The notes below the pieces were generated by a model. It saw nothing but the letters and a program-made list of their open reading frames with translations. It was not told the origin of the DNA and did no database searches. The translations under genes and the position numbers were made by a program. From positions 645,001-709,000 of the forward strand of contig NZ_CP099760.1 in NCBI RefSeq assembly GCF_040760005.1: a stretch of DNA of 64,000 bases, written 5' to 3'. This DNA is from Pseudomonas sp. stari2 (GTDB taxonomy: Bacteria; Pseudomonadota; Gammaproteobacteria; Pseudomonadales; Pseudomonadaceae). Every line of letters begins with the position of its first letter. Positions within the stretch are counted from its first letter, which is position 1. Positions 20,615 through 31,516 of this stretch are shown here, piece by piece.

Positions 20615-23600
20615 ATGAAAGCAGGTCTGTACCAACCAGATGAATTCAAGGATAACTGCGGTTTCGGCCTGATAGCCCATATGCAGGGCGAACCCAGTCA
20701 TACCCTTTTGCAAACGGCCATCGAGGCCCTGACCTGCATGACCCACCGCGGTGGGATTAATGCCGACGGCAAGACCGGTGACGGTTGCGGTCTGCTGATT
20801 CAAAAGCCCGACGCCTTCCTGCGTGCGATTGCCCAGGAAGCGTTCAGCGTCGAGCTGCCCAAGCAATATGCCGTGGGCATGGTCTTCTTCAATCAGGACC
20901 CGGCCAAAGCCGAGGTCGCTCGCGAGAACATGAACCGCGAGATCCTCGCTGAAGGCCTGCAACTGATCGGCTGGCGCAAAGTGCCCATCGATACCAGCGT
21001 CCTCGGCCGCCTCGCCCTTGAGCGCCTGCCGCAGATCGAGCAGGTGTACATCGGTGGCGAAGGCCTGAGCGATCAGGACATGGCGGTCAAGCTGTTCAGC
21101 GCCCGTCGTCGTTCGTCGGTGGCCAACGCCGCTGACACCGACCACTACATCTGCAGCTTTTCCCACAAGACCATCATCTATAAAGGCCTGATGATGCCGG
21201 CCGACCTGGCCGCGTTCTATCCGGACCTCGGTGACCAGCGCCTGCAAACCGCGATATGCGTGTTCCACCAGCGCTTCTCCACCAACACCCTGCCGAAATG
21301 GCCGCTGGCCCAGCCTTTCCGTTTCCTCGCCCACAACGGCGAGATCAACACCATCACCGGCAACCGCAACTGGGCCCAGGCCCGCCGCACCAAGTTCACC
21401 AACGATCTGATGGATCTGGAAGAACTCGGCCCGCTGGTGAACCGTGTCGGTTCCGACTCCTCGAGCATGGACAACATGCTCGAACTGATGGTCACCGGTG
21501 GCATCGACCTGTTCCGTGGCGTGCGGATGATCATTCCGCCAGCGTGGCAGAACGTCGAGACCATGGACCCGGATCTGCGTGCGTTCTACGAGTACAACTC
21601 GATGCACATGGAGCCGTGGGACGGCCCGGCCGGCGTGGTAATGACCGATGGTCGCTACGCGGTGTGCCTGCTCGACCGTAACGGTCTGCGTCCGGCGCGC
21701 TGGGTTACCACCACCAACGGTTTCATCACCGTCGCTTCGGAAATCGGCGTCTGGAACTACCAGCCGCAGGACGTGATCGCCAAGGGCCGTGTCGGTCCTG
21801 GCCAGATCCTCGCTGTGGACACCGAAACCGGTCAGATCCTCGACACCGATGCGATCGACAACCGTCTGAAATCCCGTCATCCGTACAAGCAATGGCTGCG
21901 CAAGAATGCCCTGCGCATCCAGGCGACCATGGAAGACAACGATCACGGTTCGGCTTTCTACGACGTCGATCAGCTCAAGCAATACATGAAGATGTATCAG
22001 GTCACGTTCGAAGAGCGCGATCAGGTACTGCGTCCGCTCGGCGAGCAAGGCTACGAGGCCGTTGGCTCGATGGGCGACGACACGCCGATGGCCGTGCTGT
22101 CCCAGCGTGTGCGCACGCCGTACGACTATTTCCGCCAGCAGTTCGCGCAGGTGACCAACCCGCCGATCGACCCGCTGCGCGAAGCGATCGTGATGTCGCT
22201 GGAAATCTGCCTCGGTGCCGAGCGCAACATCTTCCAGGAATCGCCGGAGCACGCTTCGCGCGTGATCCTCAGCTCGCCAGTGATCTCGCCGGCCAAGTGG
22301 CGCTCGCTGATGAACCTCGACCGCCCGGGTTTCGAGCGGCAGATCATCGACCTCAACTACGACGAAAGCGTCGGCCTCGAAGCGGCGATCCGCAACGTGG
22401 CCGATCAGGCTGAAGAAGCCGTGCGTGCCGGTCGTACCCAGATCGTCCTGAGCGACCGCCATATCGCGCCGGGCAAACTGCCGATCCACGCCTCGCTGGC
22501 CACCGGCGCGGTGCACCACCGTCTGACCGAAAAAGGCCTGCGCTGTGATTCCAACATCCTCGTTGAAACCGCGACTGCCCGCGACCCGCATCACTTTGCG
22601 GTGCTGATCGGTTTCGGCGCCTCGGCAGTCTATCCGTTCCTCGCGTACGAAGTGCTGGGCGACCTGATCCGTACCGGTGAAGTGCTGGGCGATCTCTACG
22701 AGGTGTTCAAGAACTACCGCAAAGGCATCACCAAAGGTCTGTTGAAGATCCTGTCGAAGATGGGCATCTCGACCATTGCCTCCTATCGTGGTGCTCAGCT
22801 GTTCGAAGCCATCGGTCTGTCCGAGGAAGTCTGCAACCTGAGCTTCCGTGGCGTGCCGAGCCGCATCAAGGGTGCGCGTTTCGTCGACATCGAAGCTGAA
22901 CAGAAAGCATTGGCCACCGAAGCCTGGAGTCCGCGCAAGCCGATCCAGCAGGGCGGTCTGCTGAAGTTCGTCCACGGTGGCGAATACCACGCGTACAACC
23001 CGGACGTGGTCAACACCCTGCAAGCCGCCGTGCAGCAGGGCGACTACGCGAAGTTCAAGGAATACACCTCGCTGGTGGACAACCGTCCGGTGTCGATGAT
23101 CCGCGACCTGTTCAAGGTCAAGACATTCGACACGCCGCTGGACATCAGCGAAGTCGAGCCGCTGGAATCGGTGCTCAAGCGCTTTGACTCCGCCGGTATC
23201 TCGCTGGGCGCCCTGTCGCCGGAGGCTCACGAAGCCCTGGCCGAAGCCATGAACCGCCTCGGTGCGCGTTCCAACTCTGGCGAAGGCGGTGAAGACCCGG
23301 CGCGCTACGGCACCATCAAGAGTTCGAAAATCAAACAGGTCGCGACTGGCCGTTTCGGCGTGACGCCGGAATACCTGGTCAACGCCGAGGTGCTGCAGAT
23401 CAAGGTCGCCCAGGGCGCGAAGCCGGGCGAGGGCGGGCAACTGCCGGGCGGTAAAGTGAACGGGCTGATCGCCAAGCTGCGTTACGCAGTGCCGGGCGTG
23501 ACCCTGATTTCGCCGCCGCCGCACCACGACATCTATTCCATCGAAGACTTGTCGCAGCTGATCTTTGACCTGAAACAGGTCAACCCGAAGGCGCTGGTTT

Positions 23601-25060
23601 CGGTGAAGCTGGTGGCTGAAGCGGGCGTCGGCACCATCGCCGCCGGTGTGGCCAAGGCCTATGCGGACTTGATCACCATCTCCGGCTACGACGGCGGTAC
23701 CGGTGCCTCGCCGCTGACTTCGATCAAGTACGCCGGCGCCCCGTGGGAACTCGGCCTGGCCGAAACCCACCAGACCCTGCGCGGCAACGACCTGCGCGGC
23801 AAGGTCCGGGTGCAGACCGACGGTGGCCTGAAAACCGGCCTTGACGTGATCAAGGCGGCCATCCTCGGCGCCGAAAGCTTCGGCTTCGGCACCGCGCCGA
23901 TGATCGCGCTGGGCTGCAAATACCTGCGTATCTGCCACCTGAACAACTGCGCCACCGGCGTCGCGACCCAGAACGAGAAGCTGCGCAAGGATCACTACAT
24001 CGGTACCGTCGACATGGTGGTGAACTTCTTCACCTACGTCGCCGAAGAAACCCGTGAGTGGCTGGCCAAGCTCGGCGTTCGCTCCCTCGAAGAGCTGATC
24101 GGCCGCACCGATCTGCTGGAAGTCCTCGAAGGCCAGACCGCCAAGCAACATCACCTGGACCTGACACCGCTGCTGGGCAGCGATCACATCCCGGCGGACA
24201 AACCGCAGTTCTGTGGCGTCGAGCGCAACCCGCCATTCGACCAGGGCCTGCTGGCCGAGAAAATGGTCGAGATGGCGACGTCGGCGATCAACGACCTCAG
24301 CGGCGCCGAGTTCGATCTGGATATCTGCAACTGCGACCGTTCGATCGGCGCGCGGATCTCCGGCGAAATCGCTCGCAAGCACGGCAACCAGGGCATGGCC
24401 AAGGCGCCGATCACCTTCCGTTTCAAGGGCACTGCGGGCCAGAGCTTCGGCGTGTGGAACGCCGGCGGCTTGAACCTGTATCTGGAAGGCGATGCCAATG
24501 ACTATGTCGGCAAAGGCATGACCGGCGGCAAATTGGTCATCGTGCCGCCGAAGGGCAGCGTTTATCAGACTCAAAACAGCGCCATCATCGGCAACACCTG
24601 CCTGTACGGCGCCACCGGCGGCAAGCTGTTCGCCGCCGGCACCGCGGGCGAGCGTTTCGCCGTGCGTAACTCCGGTGCCCACACCGTCGTGGAAGGCACT
24701 GGCGATCACTGCTGCGAGTACATGACCGGTGGTTTCGTCTGCGTCCTGGGCAAGACCGGTTACAACTTCGGCTCTGGCATGACCGGCGGTTTCGCCTACG
24801 TGCTCGACCAGGACAACACCTTCGTTGACCGGGTCAACCACGAACTGGTGGAAATCCAGCGGATCAGCGGCGAGGCGATGGAAGCCTATCGCAGCCACCT
24901 GCAAAACGTGCTGAACGAGTACGTCGCGGAAACCGACAGCGAGTGGGGTCGTGAACTCGCCGAGAACCTCGATGACTACCTGCGTCGTTTCTGGCTGGTC
25001 AAGCCGAAGGCTGCCAACCTGAAGTCGTTGCTTTCCAGCACCCGTGCCAACCCGCAGTGA
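20615..25060 (+). CDS. gltB: Glutamate synthase, large (alpha) subunit
   Basis: With GltD makes glutamate from glutamine and 2-oxoglutarate. 1481 residues from [20 protein letters not shown]; a GTG two codons earlier is a less likely start. A 14-residue propeptide is expected to be removed to expose Cys15, the amidotransferase nucleophile. Central and FMN-binding synthase domains follow, with the 3Fe-4S Cys cluster in [13 protein letters not shown], then the C-terminal beta-helix ([10 protein letters not shown]). Followed by gltD after 33 bp. Confidence 0.97.
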   Translation: MKAGLYQPDEFKDNCGFGLIAHMQGEPSHTLLQTAIEALTCMTHRGGINADGKTGDGCGLLIQKPDAFLRAIAQEAFSVELPKQYAVGMVFFNQDPAKAEVARENMNREILAEGLQLIGWRKVPIDTSVLGRLALERLPQIEQVYIGGEGLSDQDMAVKLFSARRRSSVANAADTDHYICSFSHKTIIYKGLMMPADLAAFYPDLGDQRLQTAICVFHQRFSTNTLPKWPLAQPFRFLAHNGEINTITGNRNWAQARRTKFTNDLMDLEELGPLVNRVGSDSSSMDNMLELMVTGGIDLFRGVRMIIPPAWQNVETMDPDLRAFYEYNSMHMEPWDGPAGVVMTDGRYAVCLLDRNGLRPARWVTTTNGFITVASEIGVWNYQPQDVIAKGRVGPGQILAVDTETGQILDTDAIDNRLKSRHPYKQWLRKNALRIQATMEDNDHGSAFYDVDQLKQYMKMYQVTFEERDQVLRPLGEQGYEAVGSMGDDTPMAVLSQRVRTPYDYFRQQFAQVTNPPIDPLREAIVMSLEICLGAERNIFQESPEHASRVILSSPVISPAKWRSLMNLDRPGFERQIIDLNYDESVGLEAAIRNVADQAEEAVRAGRTQIVLSDRHIAPGKLPIHASLATGAVHHRLTEKGLRCDSNILVETATARDPHHFAVLIGFGASAVYPFLAYEVLGDLIRTGEVLGDLYEVFKNYRKGITKGLLKILSKMGISTIASYRGAQLFEAIGLSEEVCNLSFRGVPSRIKGARFVDIEAEQKALATEAWSPRKPIQQGGLLKFVHGGEYHAYNPDVVNTLQAAVQQGDYAKFKEYTSLVDNRPVSMIRDLFKVKTFDTPLDISEVEPLESVLKRFDSAGISLGALSPEAHEALAEAMNRLGARSNSGEGGEDPARYGTIKSSKIKQVATGRFGVTPEYLVNAEVLQIKVAQGAKPGEGGQLPGGKVNGLIAKLRYAVPGVTLISPPPHHDIYSIEDLSQLIFDLKQVNPKALVSVKLVAEAGVGTIAAGVAKAYADLITISGYDGGTGASPLTSIKYAGAPWELGLAETHQTLRGNDLRGKVRVQTDGGLKTGLDVIKAAILGAESFGFGTAPMIALGCKYLRICHLNNCATGVATQNEKLRKDHYIGTVDMVVNFFTYVAEETREWLAKLGVRSLEELIGRTDLLEVLEGQTAKQHHLDLTPLLGSDHIPADKPQFCGVERNPPFDQGLLAEKMVEMATSAINDLSGAEFDLDICNCDRSIGARISGEIARKHGNQGMAKAPITFRFKGTAGQSFGVWNAGGLNLYLEGDANDYVGKGMTGGKLVIVPPKGSVYQTQNSAIIGNTCLYGATGGKLFAAGTAGERFAVRNSGAHTVVEGTGDHCCEYMTGGFVCVLGKTGYNFGSGMTGGFAYVLDQDNTFVDRVNHELVEIQRISGEAMEAYRSHLQNVLNEYVAETDSEWGRELAENLDDYLRRFWLVKPKAANLKSLLSSTRANPQ

Positions 25061-26512
<1,452 letters not shown>

Positions 26513-26540
26513 ACCCTGCTCGAAACTGCACCGCAATACC

Positions 26541-26568
26541 TGTGGGAGCTGGCTTGCCAGCTCCCACA
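26541..26568. repeat. REP-like palindrome (TGTGGGAGC type)
   Basis: TGTGGGAGCTGGC-TT-GCCAGCTCCCACA is a near-perfect palindrome 28 bases after the gltD stop. It belongs to the GTGGGAGC repeat family common between genes of fluorescent pseudomonads. It may also act as a 3' end structure for gltBD. Confidence 0.8.
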
Positions 26569-26702
26569 TTGTTTTCAGGGTGTTGCTGAAGCCCGCGAAA
26601 TCATTGCGACAAATTGACCCGATAGACAAAAGGCTGACCTGTATCCGTGCCTTTTGCGTCGCGCTCTGAGAAAATGCCCGCACTTTTTTTCCGGATGCCG
26701 AC

Positions 26703-27770
26703 ATGACTGCCCTGAAGAACGACCGTTTCCTCCGCGCCCTGCTCAAGCAACCCGTAGACGTCACCCCTGTGTGGATGATGCGCCAGGCCGGCCGCTACCT
26801 GCCGGAATACCGCGCGAGCCGCGCTCAGGCCGGTGATTTCATGAGCCTGTGCATGAATCCGGAATTCGCCTGCGAAGTCACGCTGCAACCTCTCGACCGC
26901 TACCCGCAACTGGACGCGGCGATTCTGTTCTCCGACATCCTCACCATTCCCGATGCCATGGGCCAGGGCCTGTACTTCGAGACCGGTGAAGGTCCGCGTT
27001 TCAAGAAAGTCGTCAGCACCCTGGCCGACATCGAAGCCCTGCCGATCCCCGATCCGCACAAAGACCTCGGCTACGTGATGGACGCGGTCAGCACCATCCG
27101 CCGCGAACTGAACGGCCGTGTGCCGCTGATCGGTTTCTCCGGCAGCCCGTGGACCCTCGCTACCTACATGGTCGAAGGCGGCTCGTCGAAAGACTTCCGC
27201 AAGACCAAGGCGATGCTCTACGACAACCCGCAAGCCATGCACCTGCTGCTGGACAAGCTGGCGCAGTCGGTGACGTCGTACCTCAACGGCCAGATTCAGG
27301 CCGGTGCGCAAGCGGTGCAGATCTTCGATACCTGGGGCGGCAACCTGTCGGCGGCGGCCTATCAGGAATTCTCCCTGGCCTACATGAAGAAAATCGTCAG
27401 CGGCCTGATCCGCGAGCACGATGGTCGCAAAGTGCCGGTGATCCTCTTCACCAAGAACGGTGGCCTGTGGCTGGAAAGCATCGCCGACGCTGGCGCCGAT
27501 GCGTTGGGTCTGGACTGGACCTGCGACATCGGCAACGCCCGCGCCCGCGTTGGCGACAAGGTTGCGCTGCAAGGCAACATGGACCCTACCGTGCTGTACG
27601 CCAAACCCGAAGCGATCCGCACCGAAGTCGGGCGCATCCTCGCCAGCTACGGCAAGGGCAGCGGTCACGTGTTCAACCTCGGTCACGGCATCACGCCTGA
27701 AGTCGACCCGGAACACGCGGGCGCGTTCCTGCGAGCGGTGCACGAGTTGTCGGCGCAGTATCACGAGTGA
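26703..27770 (+). CDS. hemE: Uroporphyrinogen decarboxylase
   Basis: Converts uroporphyrinogen III to coproporphyrinogen III in heme synthesis. 355 residues; signatures are [14 protein letters not shown] near the N-terminus, the substrate-binding Asp in [13 protein letters not shown], and [11 protein letters not shown] near the C-terminus. About 190 bp after gltD, with a REP element between them, and convergent with the MFS transporter gene. Confidence 0.97.
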   Translation: MTALKNDRFLRALLKQPVDVTPVWMMRQAGRYLPEYRASRAQAGDFMSLCMNPEFACEVTLQPLDRYPQLDAAILFSDILTIPDAMGQGLYFETGEGPRFKKVVSTLADIEALPIPDPHKDLGYVMDAVSTIRRELNGRVPLIGFSGSPWTLATYMVEGGSSKDFRKTKAMLYDNPQAMHLLLDKLAQSVTSYLNGQIQAGAQAVQIFDTWGGNLSAAAYQEFSLAYMKKIVSGLIREHDGRKVPVILFTKNGGLWLESIADAGADALGLDWTCDIGNARARVGDKVALQGNMDPTVLYAKPEAIRTEVGRILASYGKGSGHVFNLGHGITPEVDPEHAGAFLRAVHELSAQYHE

Positions 27771-27782
27771 TCTTTGCCCCAT

Positions 27783-27814
27783 AAAAAACGCCCGGCTTAT
27801 GCCGGGCGTTTTTT
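27783..27814. terminator. Bidirectional intrinsic terminator between hemE and the MFS gene
   Basis: AAAAAACGCCCGGC-TTAT-GCCGGGCGTTTTTT: a 14-bp stem with A's on one side and T's on the other, 12 bases after hemE and 11 before the end of the MFS gene. Confidence 0.93.
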
Positions 27815-27825
27815 ATGGGCGTGAA

Positions 27826-29100
27826 TCAGGCTTTGACGCCGCCCAGCGGCGGCAACTTCGCAAGCTTCAACGCCACCAACAGCGCCACCAGCAACAGCGC
27901 GCCGATGAACAAACCAATCCCGTTCCAGCCGCCAAGGTGCCAGAACACTCCGCCTGCCGTCCCGGCAATACTCGACCCGGCGTAATAACTGAACAGGTAC
28001 AGCGACGACGCCTGGCCCTTGGCCTTGAGCGCACGACGGCCGATCCAGCTGCTGGCCACCGAGTGGGCGCCGAAGAAGCCGAAGGTGAAGATCAGCATGC
28101 CGATGATCACCAGTGGCAGCGGTGTGAACATTGTCAGGGCGAGGCCGGCGAACATCAGGGCGATGATGGCCCACAGCACTTTGCGGCGGCCCAGTTTGTC
28201 GGCCAGCGAACCGATTTTCGCCGAGCTGTAGATGCCTGACAGGTACACCACCGACAACAGCCCGACAAACACCTGATCCAAGTGATACGGCTCGGCCAGC
28301 AGACGGTAGCCGATGTAGTTGAACAACGTGACGAACGCGCCCATCAGCACGAACGCCTCAAGGAACAGCAATGGCAGGCCGGCATCGCGAAAGTGCATGG
28401 TGAAGCCGTCGAGCAGGCTGCGCGGATGCAACGAGCGGGAGCGGAAGTTGCGCGACTCCGGCAGGATTTTCCAGAACACCGCCGCCGCGATCAGCGCCAG
28501 ACCGCCGATCACCATCATCGCCGTGTGCCAACTGACGAAGTCGATCAATACGCCAGTGATCAACCGCCCGCTCATTCCGCCAATCGCGTTGCCGCCGATG
28601 TACAGGCCCATCGCCAGACCGATGTGCTGCGGGTGGATTTCCTCGCTCAGGTACGTCATTGCCACCGCCGCCAGACCACTCAGCGACAACCCGATCAGCG
28701 CACGCATGATCAGTACGCCGTGCCAGCTCGGCATCATCGAACTGGCGATGGTGCACAGAGCCGCAGCAAACAGTGCGGCAACCATCACCGGTTTGCGCCC
28801 GACTCGATCGGAAATCGGGCCAGTGATCAGCAGACCGAACGCCAGCATGCCGGTGGCCACCGACAGGATCAGGCTGCTCTGTGCCGCATTGATCGAATAT
28901 TCGTGGGACAGCAGAGGCATCATCGGCTGCACGCAGTACAGCAGGGCGAAGGTCGCGAAGCCGCCGCTGAACAGCGCAAGTACCGTGCGCATGAACGCGG
29001 GCGTGCCTTTCTCGATGTAGATCTCTTGCAGTTCGGTCAGCACATCGTCCGCCGCAGCGGGCGGAACTTCATGGGCCAGTGGAGCGACGGCGGTTTTCAC
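27826..29100 (-). CDS. MFS efflux transporter, YnfM-like
   Basis: 424-residue, 12-helix major facilitator protein. The loop after helix 2 reads GPISDRVGRKPV and the equivalent loop in the second half reads GSLADKLGRRKVLW, as expected for the family. Closest recognised relative is the YnfM group of presumed drug/sugar efflux proteins; no substrate can be assigned. The GTG start at 29100 has GAGG six bases upstream; the ATG at 29220 would overlap the LysR start and lacks support. Divergent from a LysR gene that probably controls it. Confidence 0.85.
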   Translation of the reverse strand: MKTAVAPLAHEVPPAAADDVLTELQEIYIEKGTPAFMRTVLALFSGGFATFALLYCVQPMMPLLSHEYSINAAQSSLILSVATGMLAFGLLITGPISDRVGRKPVMVAALFAAALCTIASSMMPSWHGVLIMRALIGLSLSGLAAVAMTYLSEEIHPQHIGLAMGLYIGGNAIGGMSGRLITGVLIDFVSWHTAMMVIGGLALIAAAVFWKILPESRNFRSRSLHPRSLLDGFTMHFRDAGLPLLFLEAFVLMGAFVTLFNYIGYRLLAEPYHLDQVFVGLLSVVYLSGIYSSAKIGSLADKLGRRKVLWAIIALMFAGLALTMFTPLPLVIIGMLIFTFGFFGAHSVASSWIGRRALKAKGQASSLYLFSYYAGSSIAGTAGGVFWHLGGWNGIGLFIGALLLVALLVALKLAKLPPLGGVKA

Positions 29101-29218
29101 ATCAGACCTCGGAGGGCGCGGGCAGGCAGGCAGTGAAAAAATCATATAGCTGGCTAATGTTTCTATCCAATATATTGTTCGACCTGTTTGATAGCTTTCA
29201 CGACCTAATGGAGTGTTC
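29101..29218. promoter_or_regulatory. Divergent MFS/LysR control region
   Basis: For the MFS gene on the minus strand, TTGGAT (29170-29165), an 18-base spacer and TATGAT (29146-29141) form a plausible sigma-70 promoter. Overlapping it are ATAG-N13-CTAT (29146-29166), a LysR-type dyad, and the perfect 10-bp palindrome CAATATATTG (29168-29177). The arrangement fits LysR-type control of both genes. Confidence 0.55.
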
Positions 29219-30115
29219 ATGGAATTGCGTCATCTGCGCTACTTCATCGCCGTGGCCGAAGAACTGCACTTTGGCCGCGCCGCACAGGTGCTGGGTATCT
29301 CCCAGCCACCGCTGAGCCAGCAGATTCAGGCGCTGGAACAAGAAGTCGGCGCGCGGCTTTTCGAGCGTACCAATCGTCGGGTCGAGCTCAGTGAGGCCGG
29401 GCGACTGTTTCTGGAGGAAGCGCGGCTGGTGCTCGCGCAAGTCGATAAAGCAGCCGACGTGGCCCGCCGCGCGCAACTCGGCGAGCTGGGTGAACTGAAG
29501 ATCGGCTTCACCTCGTCGGCGCCATTCAACTCGACCATACCCCAGGCGATCTTCTCGTTTCGCCAACGCTTCCCGGCCGTGCATCTGAACCTGCGGGAGA
29601 TGAGCAGCACTCAGGTGGCAGATGCACTGGTGGACGAGTCGATCGAGGTCGGCATCATGCGGCCGCTGGGTTTGCCGGATTCGCTCAGCGTGGTCGAACT
29701 GATGCGCGAGCCGCTGGTGGCCGTGCTCAGCTCCAAACATCCGCTGGCGCAGGGCTCTGAAGAGGGGCTGTTCCTCTCGGCACTGGCCCTCGAACCGTTT
29801 GTGTTTTTTCCGCGCAGCTACGGCAGTGGTTTGTACTCGCAACTTATCAACCTGGCCCGAGATGCCGGATTCAGTCCGCATTTTGCGCAGGAGGCGGGCG
29901 AAGCCATGACCATCATCGGTCTGGTAGCGGCGGGTTTGGGCGTGTCGGTGCTGCCGGCGTCCTATCAGCGGATGCGCATCGATGGCGTGGTTTATCGACC
30001 CTTGCTCGACCCTGAAGCGATTTCGGCCGTGTGGCTGGTGCAGCGCAAGGACCAGAAATCACCGATGGCCAAGGCATTCGTCGAGTTGCTCACGCGCAAG
30101 GTTGAAGCCGGTTGA
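29219..30115 (+). CDS. LysR-family transcriptional regulator
   Basis: 298 residues: N-terminal winged helix-turn-helix (HLRYFIAVAEELHFGRAAQV, then SQPPLSQQIQALE) and a LysR substrate-binding domain. Start at ATG 29219; a GTG two codons earlier is possible. Divergently arranged with the MFS gene, the usual layout for an activator of its neighbour. Effector unknown. Confidence 0.92.
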   Translation: MELRHLRYFIAVAEELHFGRAAQVLGISQPPLSQQIQALEQEVGARLFERTNRRVELSEAGRLFLEEARLVLAQVDKAADVARRAQLGELGELKIGFTSSAPFNSTIPQAIFSFRQRFPAVHLNLREMSSTQVADALVDESIEVGIMRPLGLPDSLSVVELMREPLVAVLSSKHPLAQGSEEGLFLSALALEPFVFFPRSYGSGLYSQLINLARDAGFSPHFAQEAGEAMTIIGLVAAGLGVSVLPASYQRMRIDGVVYRPLLDPEAISAVWLVQRKDQKSPMAKAFVELLTRKVEAG

Positions 30116-30553
30116 TCAGGGCAGCCGCACCAGATCCCCCTTCAACGCCACACGCGTCACAAACACCCCGGCGCGACATTCGTATGTGTTCAGATCCTTG
30201 CGTACGTGCTGGTCGTAGTAGCTGACGATATTGGTCACCGCATTGGCCCCGACACGCTTGGCCTGAGCCTGCAGGGCAATCAGGTTCGATTGCAGCACCC
30301 ACTCGCACGAGTCGTGATCGCTCTTGTTGAAGCCGTTGGTCTTCAGGTCGCTGACCACACCGCGTTGCAACATCCGCTGAGTCCCCTGAGGTCCATTGCC
30401 GATCAGGTAAAACTTCACACTGCCATCCAGCCGCCCGGCCCGAATCGCATCCGACAGCACGGTTTCGAACGGCATGTACATCAGATTGGTGGCGTGGCTG
30501 GCGCTGGGGAGCAGGCTGAAAAGGGCGGCGGCGATCAGGGCTTTAGCTTGCAT
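30116..30553 (-). CDS. Small exported protein, paralog of the gene at 31056-31496
   Basis: 145 residues with a signal peptide (MQAKALIAAALFSLLPSASH, cleavage near HAT). The mature part has the motifs LDGSVKFYLIGN, FNKSDHDSCEWVLQS, GANAVTNIVSYY, YECRAG and VALKGDL, shared with the protein at 31056-31496 at roughly half of positions by eye. Two conserved Cys could form a disulfide. Start chosen at 30553 because GGAG lies six bases upstream; the ATG at 30559 directly abuts the GGAG. Function unknown. Relatives are sometimes labelled excinuclease subunit in databases, which nothing here supports. Confidence 0.75.
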   Translation of the reverse strand: MQAKALIAAALFSLLPSASHATNLMYMPFETVLSDAIRAGRLDGSVKFYLIGNGPQGTQRMLQRGVVSDLKTNGFNKSDHDSCEWVLQSNLIALQAQAKRVGANAVTNIVSYYDQHVRKDLNTYECRAGVFVTRVALKGDLVRLP

Positions 30554-30665
30554 GGTCATCTCCTTGACGTAATGCGCAGCAAATTACGGGTATGACGAGT
30601 GTAGACGCCGTGTATCGGAAAGAGAGAAGTCTATGTAGAGGGTGTAGCTCAGTGGCTACAGCTGA

Positions 30666-30725
30666 TCTCGAGACATCAAGCAAGCCAGGCTCATCGCGGA
30701 ATCCTGGCAGGATCAAAACCCATGA
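30666..30725 (+). pseudogene. Remnant of a HigB/RelE-type toxin gene (C-terminal stub)
   Basis: In frame 30666-30722 the DNA reads SRDIKQARLIAESWQDQNP and then TGA, and this stop overlaps the antitoxin ATG as ATGA. The stub resembles the C-terminal end of addiction-module killer proteins (typically ...DI-AK-IA-EW...), and the overlap is the usual toxin-antitoxin junction. Upstream the frame is broken by TGA, TAG and TAG within 30 bases and no toxin core is visible, so the gene is decayed. The match is from memory of the family pattern. Confidence 0.6.
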
Positions 30726-31009
30726 CCGAACAATTCACTCGTTGGGACTCAGCCGAGTACCTCAAGACAGAAGAGGACATGGCCAACTATCTGGACGCCT
30801 GTATGGAGGAGGCGGGTGCCGACCCGGCTTTTATTGCCAAGGCACTTGGCACTATCGCTCGGGCGCGTGGCATGACCCAGGTCGCGCGCGATGCAGGGCT
30901 GTCACGGGAAAGTCTTTATCGCGCACTGTCAGGCGAGGTAAATCCCGAGTTTGGAACGATCCTCAAAGTCATGAAAGCGCTGGGCCTGAAGTTGCACGCA
31001 AGCCCATGA
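30722..31009 (+). CDS. HigA-type antitoxin (addiction module antidote), orphan
   Basis: 95-residue DNA-binding protein of the putative addiction module antidote family. N-terminal WDSAEYLKTEEDMANYLDAC, then a Cro/C1-type helix-turn-helix in RARGMTQVARDAGLSRESLY. Such proteins neutralise a small RelE/HigB-fold toxin encoded just upstream and repress the operon. Here the toxin is reduced to a stub. It sits between two paralogous small genes on the opposite strand and ends at a terminator, suggesting a small inserted unit. Confidence 0.85.
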   Translation: MTEQFTRWDSAEYLKTEEDMANYLDACMEEAGADPAFIAKALGTIARARGMTQVARDAGLSRESLYRALSGEVNPEFGTILKVMKALGLKLHASP

Positions 31010-31018
31010 TTTGAACTG

Positions 31019-31042
31019 AAAGGGCGCCGGAAGGCGCCCTTT
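31019..31042. terminator. Bidirectional terminator between the antitoxin and the pigment operon
   Basis: AAAGGGCGCC-GGAA-GGCGCCCTTT: a perfect 10-bp stem with A's on the left and T's on the right. It can end both the antitoxin transcript and the incoming 18-kb minus-strand operon. Confidence 0.85.
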
Positions 31043-31055
31043 GTCGTTCTGGCCG

Positions 31056-31496
31056 TTACTGAACCGTCGCCAGATCCCCCTTCAACGCTACACCGGCCAT
31101 GATCGCGCCGGCGTGGCATTCGTAGTTTTTCGTGTCCTTGCGCTCGTTGCTCTTGTAGAAGCTGACGATGTTGGTCACGGCATTGGCGCCGGCGTTTTTC
31201 GCCGCCTGGTGCAGGCTGATGATCGCCGATTGCACGACCCACTCGCAGGCTTCCTGGTCGGACTTGTTGAAGGCGTTGGTCTTCTTGTTGGTCACCGCGC
31301 CGGGGCTGACGACGCTGACTTTGCCGGCCGGGGCGTTGCCCGCCAGATAGAACTTCACGCTGCCGTCGATCTTGCCGGTGCGGGTTGCCTCTGCAACCGC
31401 TTTGTCGAATGGCAGATAGACCGCCGTATCACGGGCCTGGCTGACGGCCGGCAAGGTACAGATGAGCAGGGTGGCAGCGAGTTGGTTAAAACGCAT
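31056..31496 (-). CDS. Small exported protein at the 3' end of the pigment operon
   Basis: 146 residues; signal peptide MRFNQLAATLLICTLPAVSQ with cleavage near QAR, then a mature domain with DGSVKFYLAGN, FNKSDQEACEWVVQS, GANAVTNIVSFY and YECHAG. It is the paralog of the gene at 30116-30553. It lies 20 bp after the last ketosynthase gene on the same strand, with GGAG six bases before the ATG, and a terminator follows, so it is probably the last gene of the pigment operon. Periplasmic; function unknown. Confidence 0.78.
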   Translation of the reverse strand: MRFNQLAATLLICTLPAVSQARDTAVYLPFDKAVAEATRTGKIDGSVKFYLAGNAPAGKVSVVSPGAVTNKKTNAFNKSDQEACEWVVQSAIISLHQAAKNAGANAVTNIVSFYKSNERKDTKNYECHAGAIMAGVALKGDLATVQ

Positions 31497-31516
31497 GGAG
31501 GTCTCCTTGACCTGGA

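Noticed and set aside
20525..24904. Open frame of 1459 codons on the minus strand opposite gltB
   Set aside because: It mirrors gltB exactly and its translation is a low-complexity Asp/Gln/Val/His mix typical of the antisense frame of GC-rich genes; no domain is recognisable.
30592..31014. 140-codon frame starting at 30592 and overlapping the antitoxin gene
   Set aside because: It runs out of frame through the helix-turn-helix gene, has no recognisable domain and no ribosome site; the antitoxin frame is clearly the real one.
30116..31496. Possible excinuclease (UvrA) function for the two small exported proteins
   Set aside because: This label is seen on relatives in databases as I recall, but the proteins are about 145 residues with signal peptides and carry no ABC ATPase motif.
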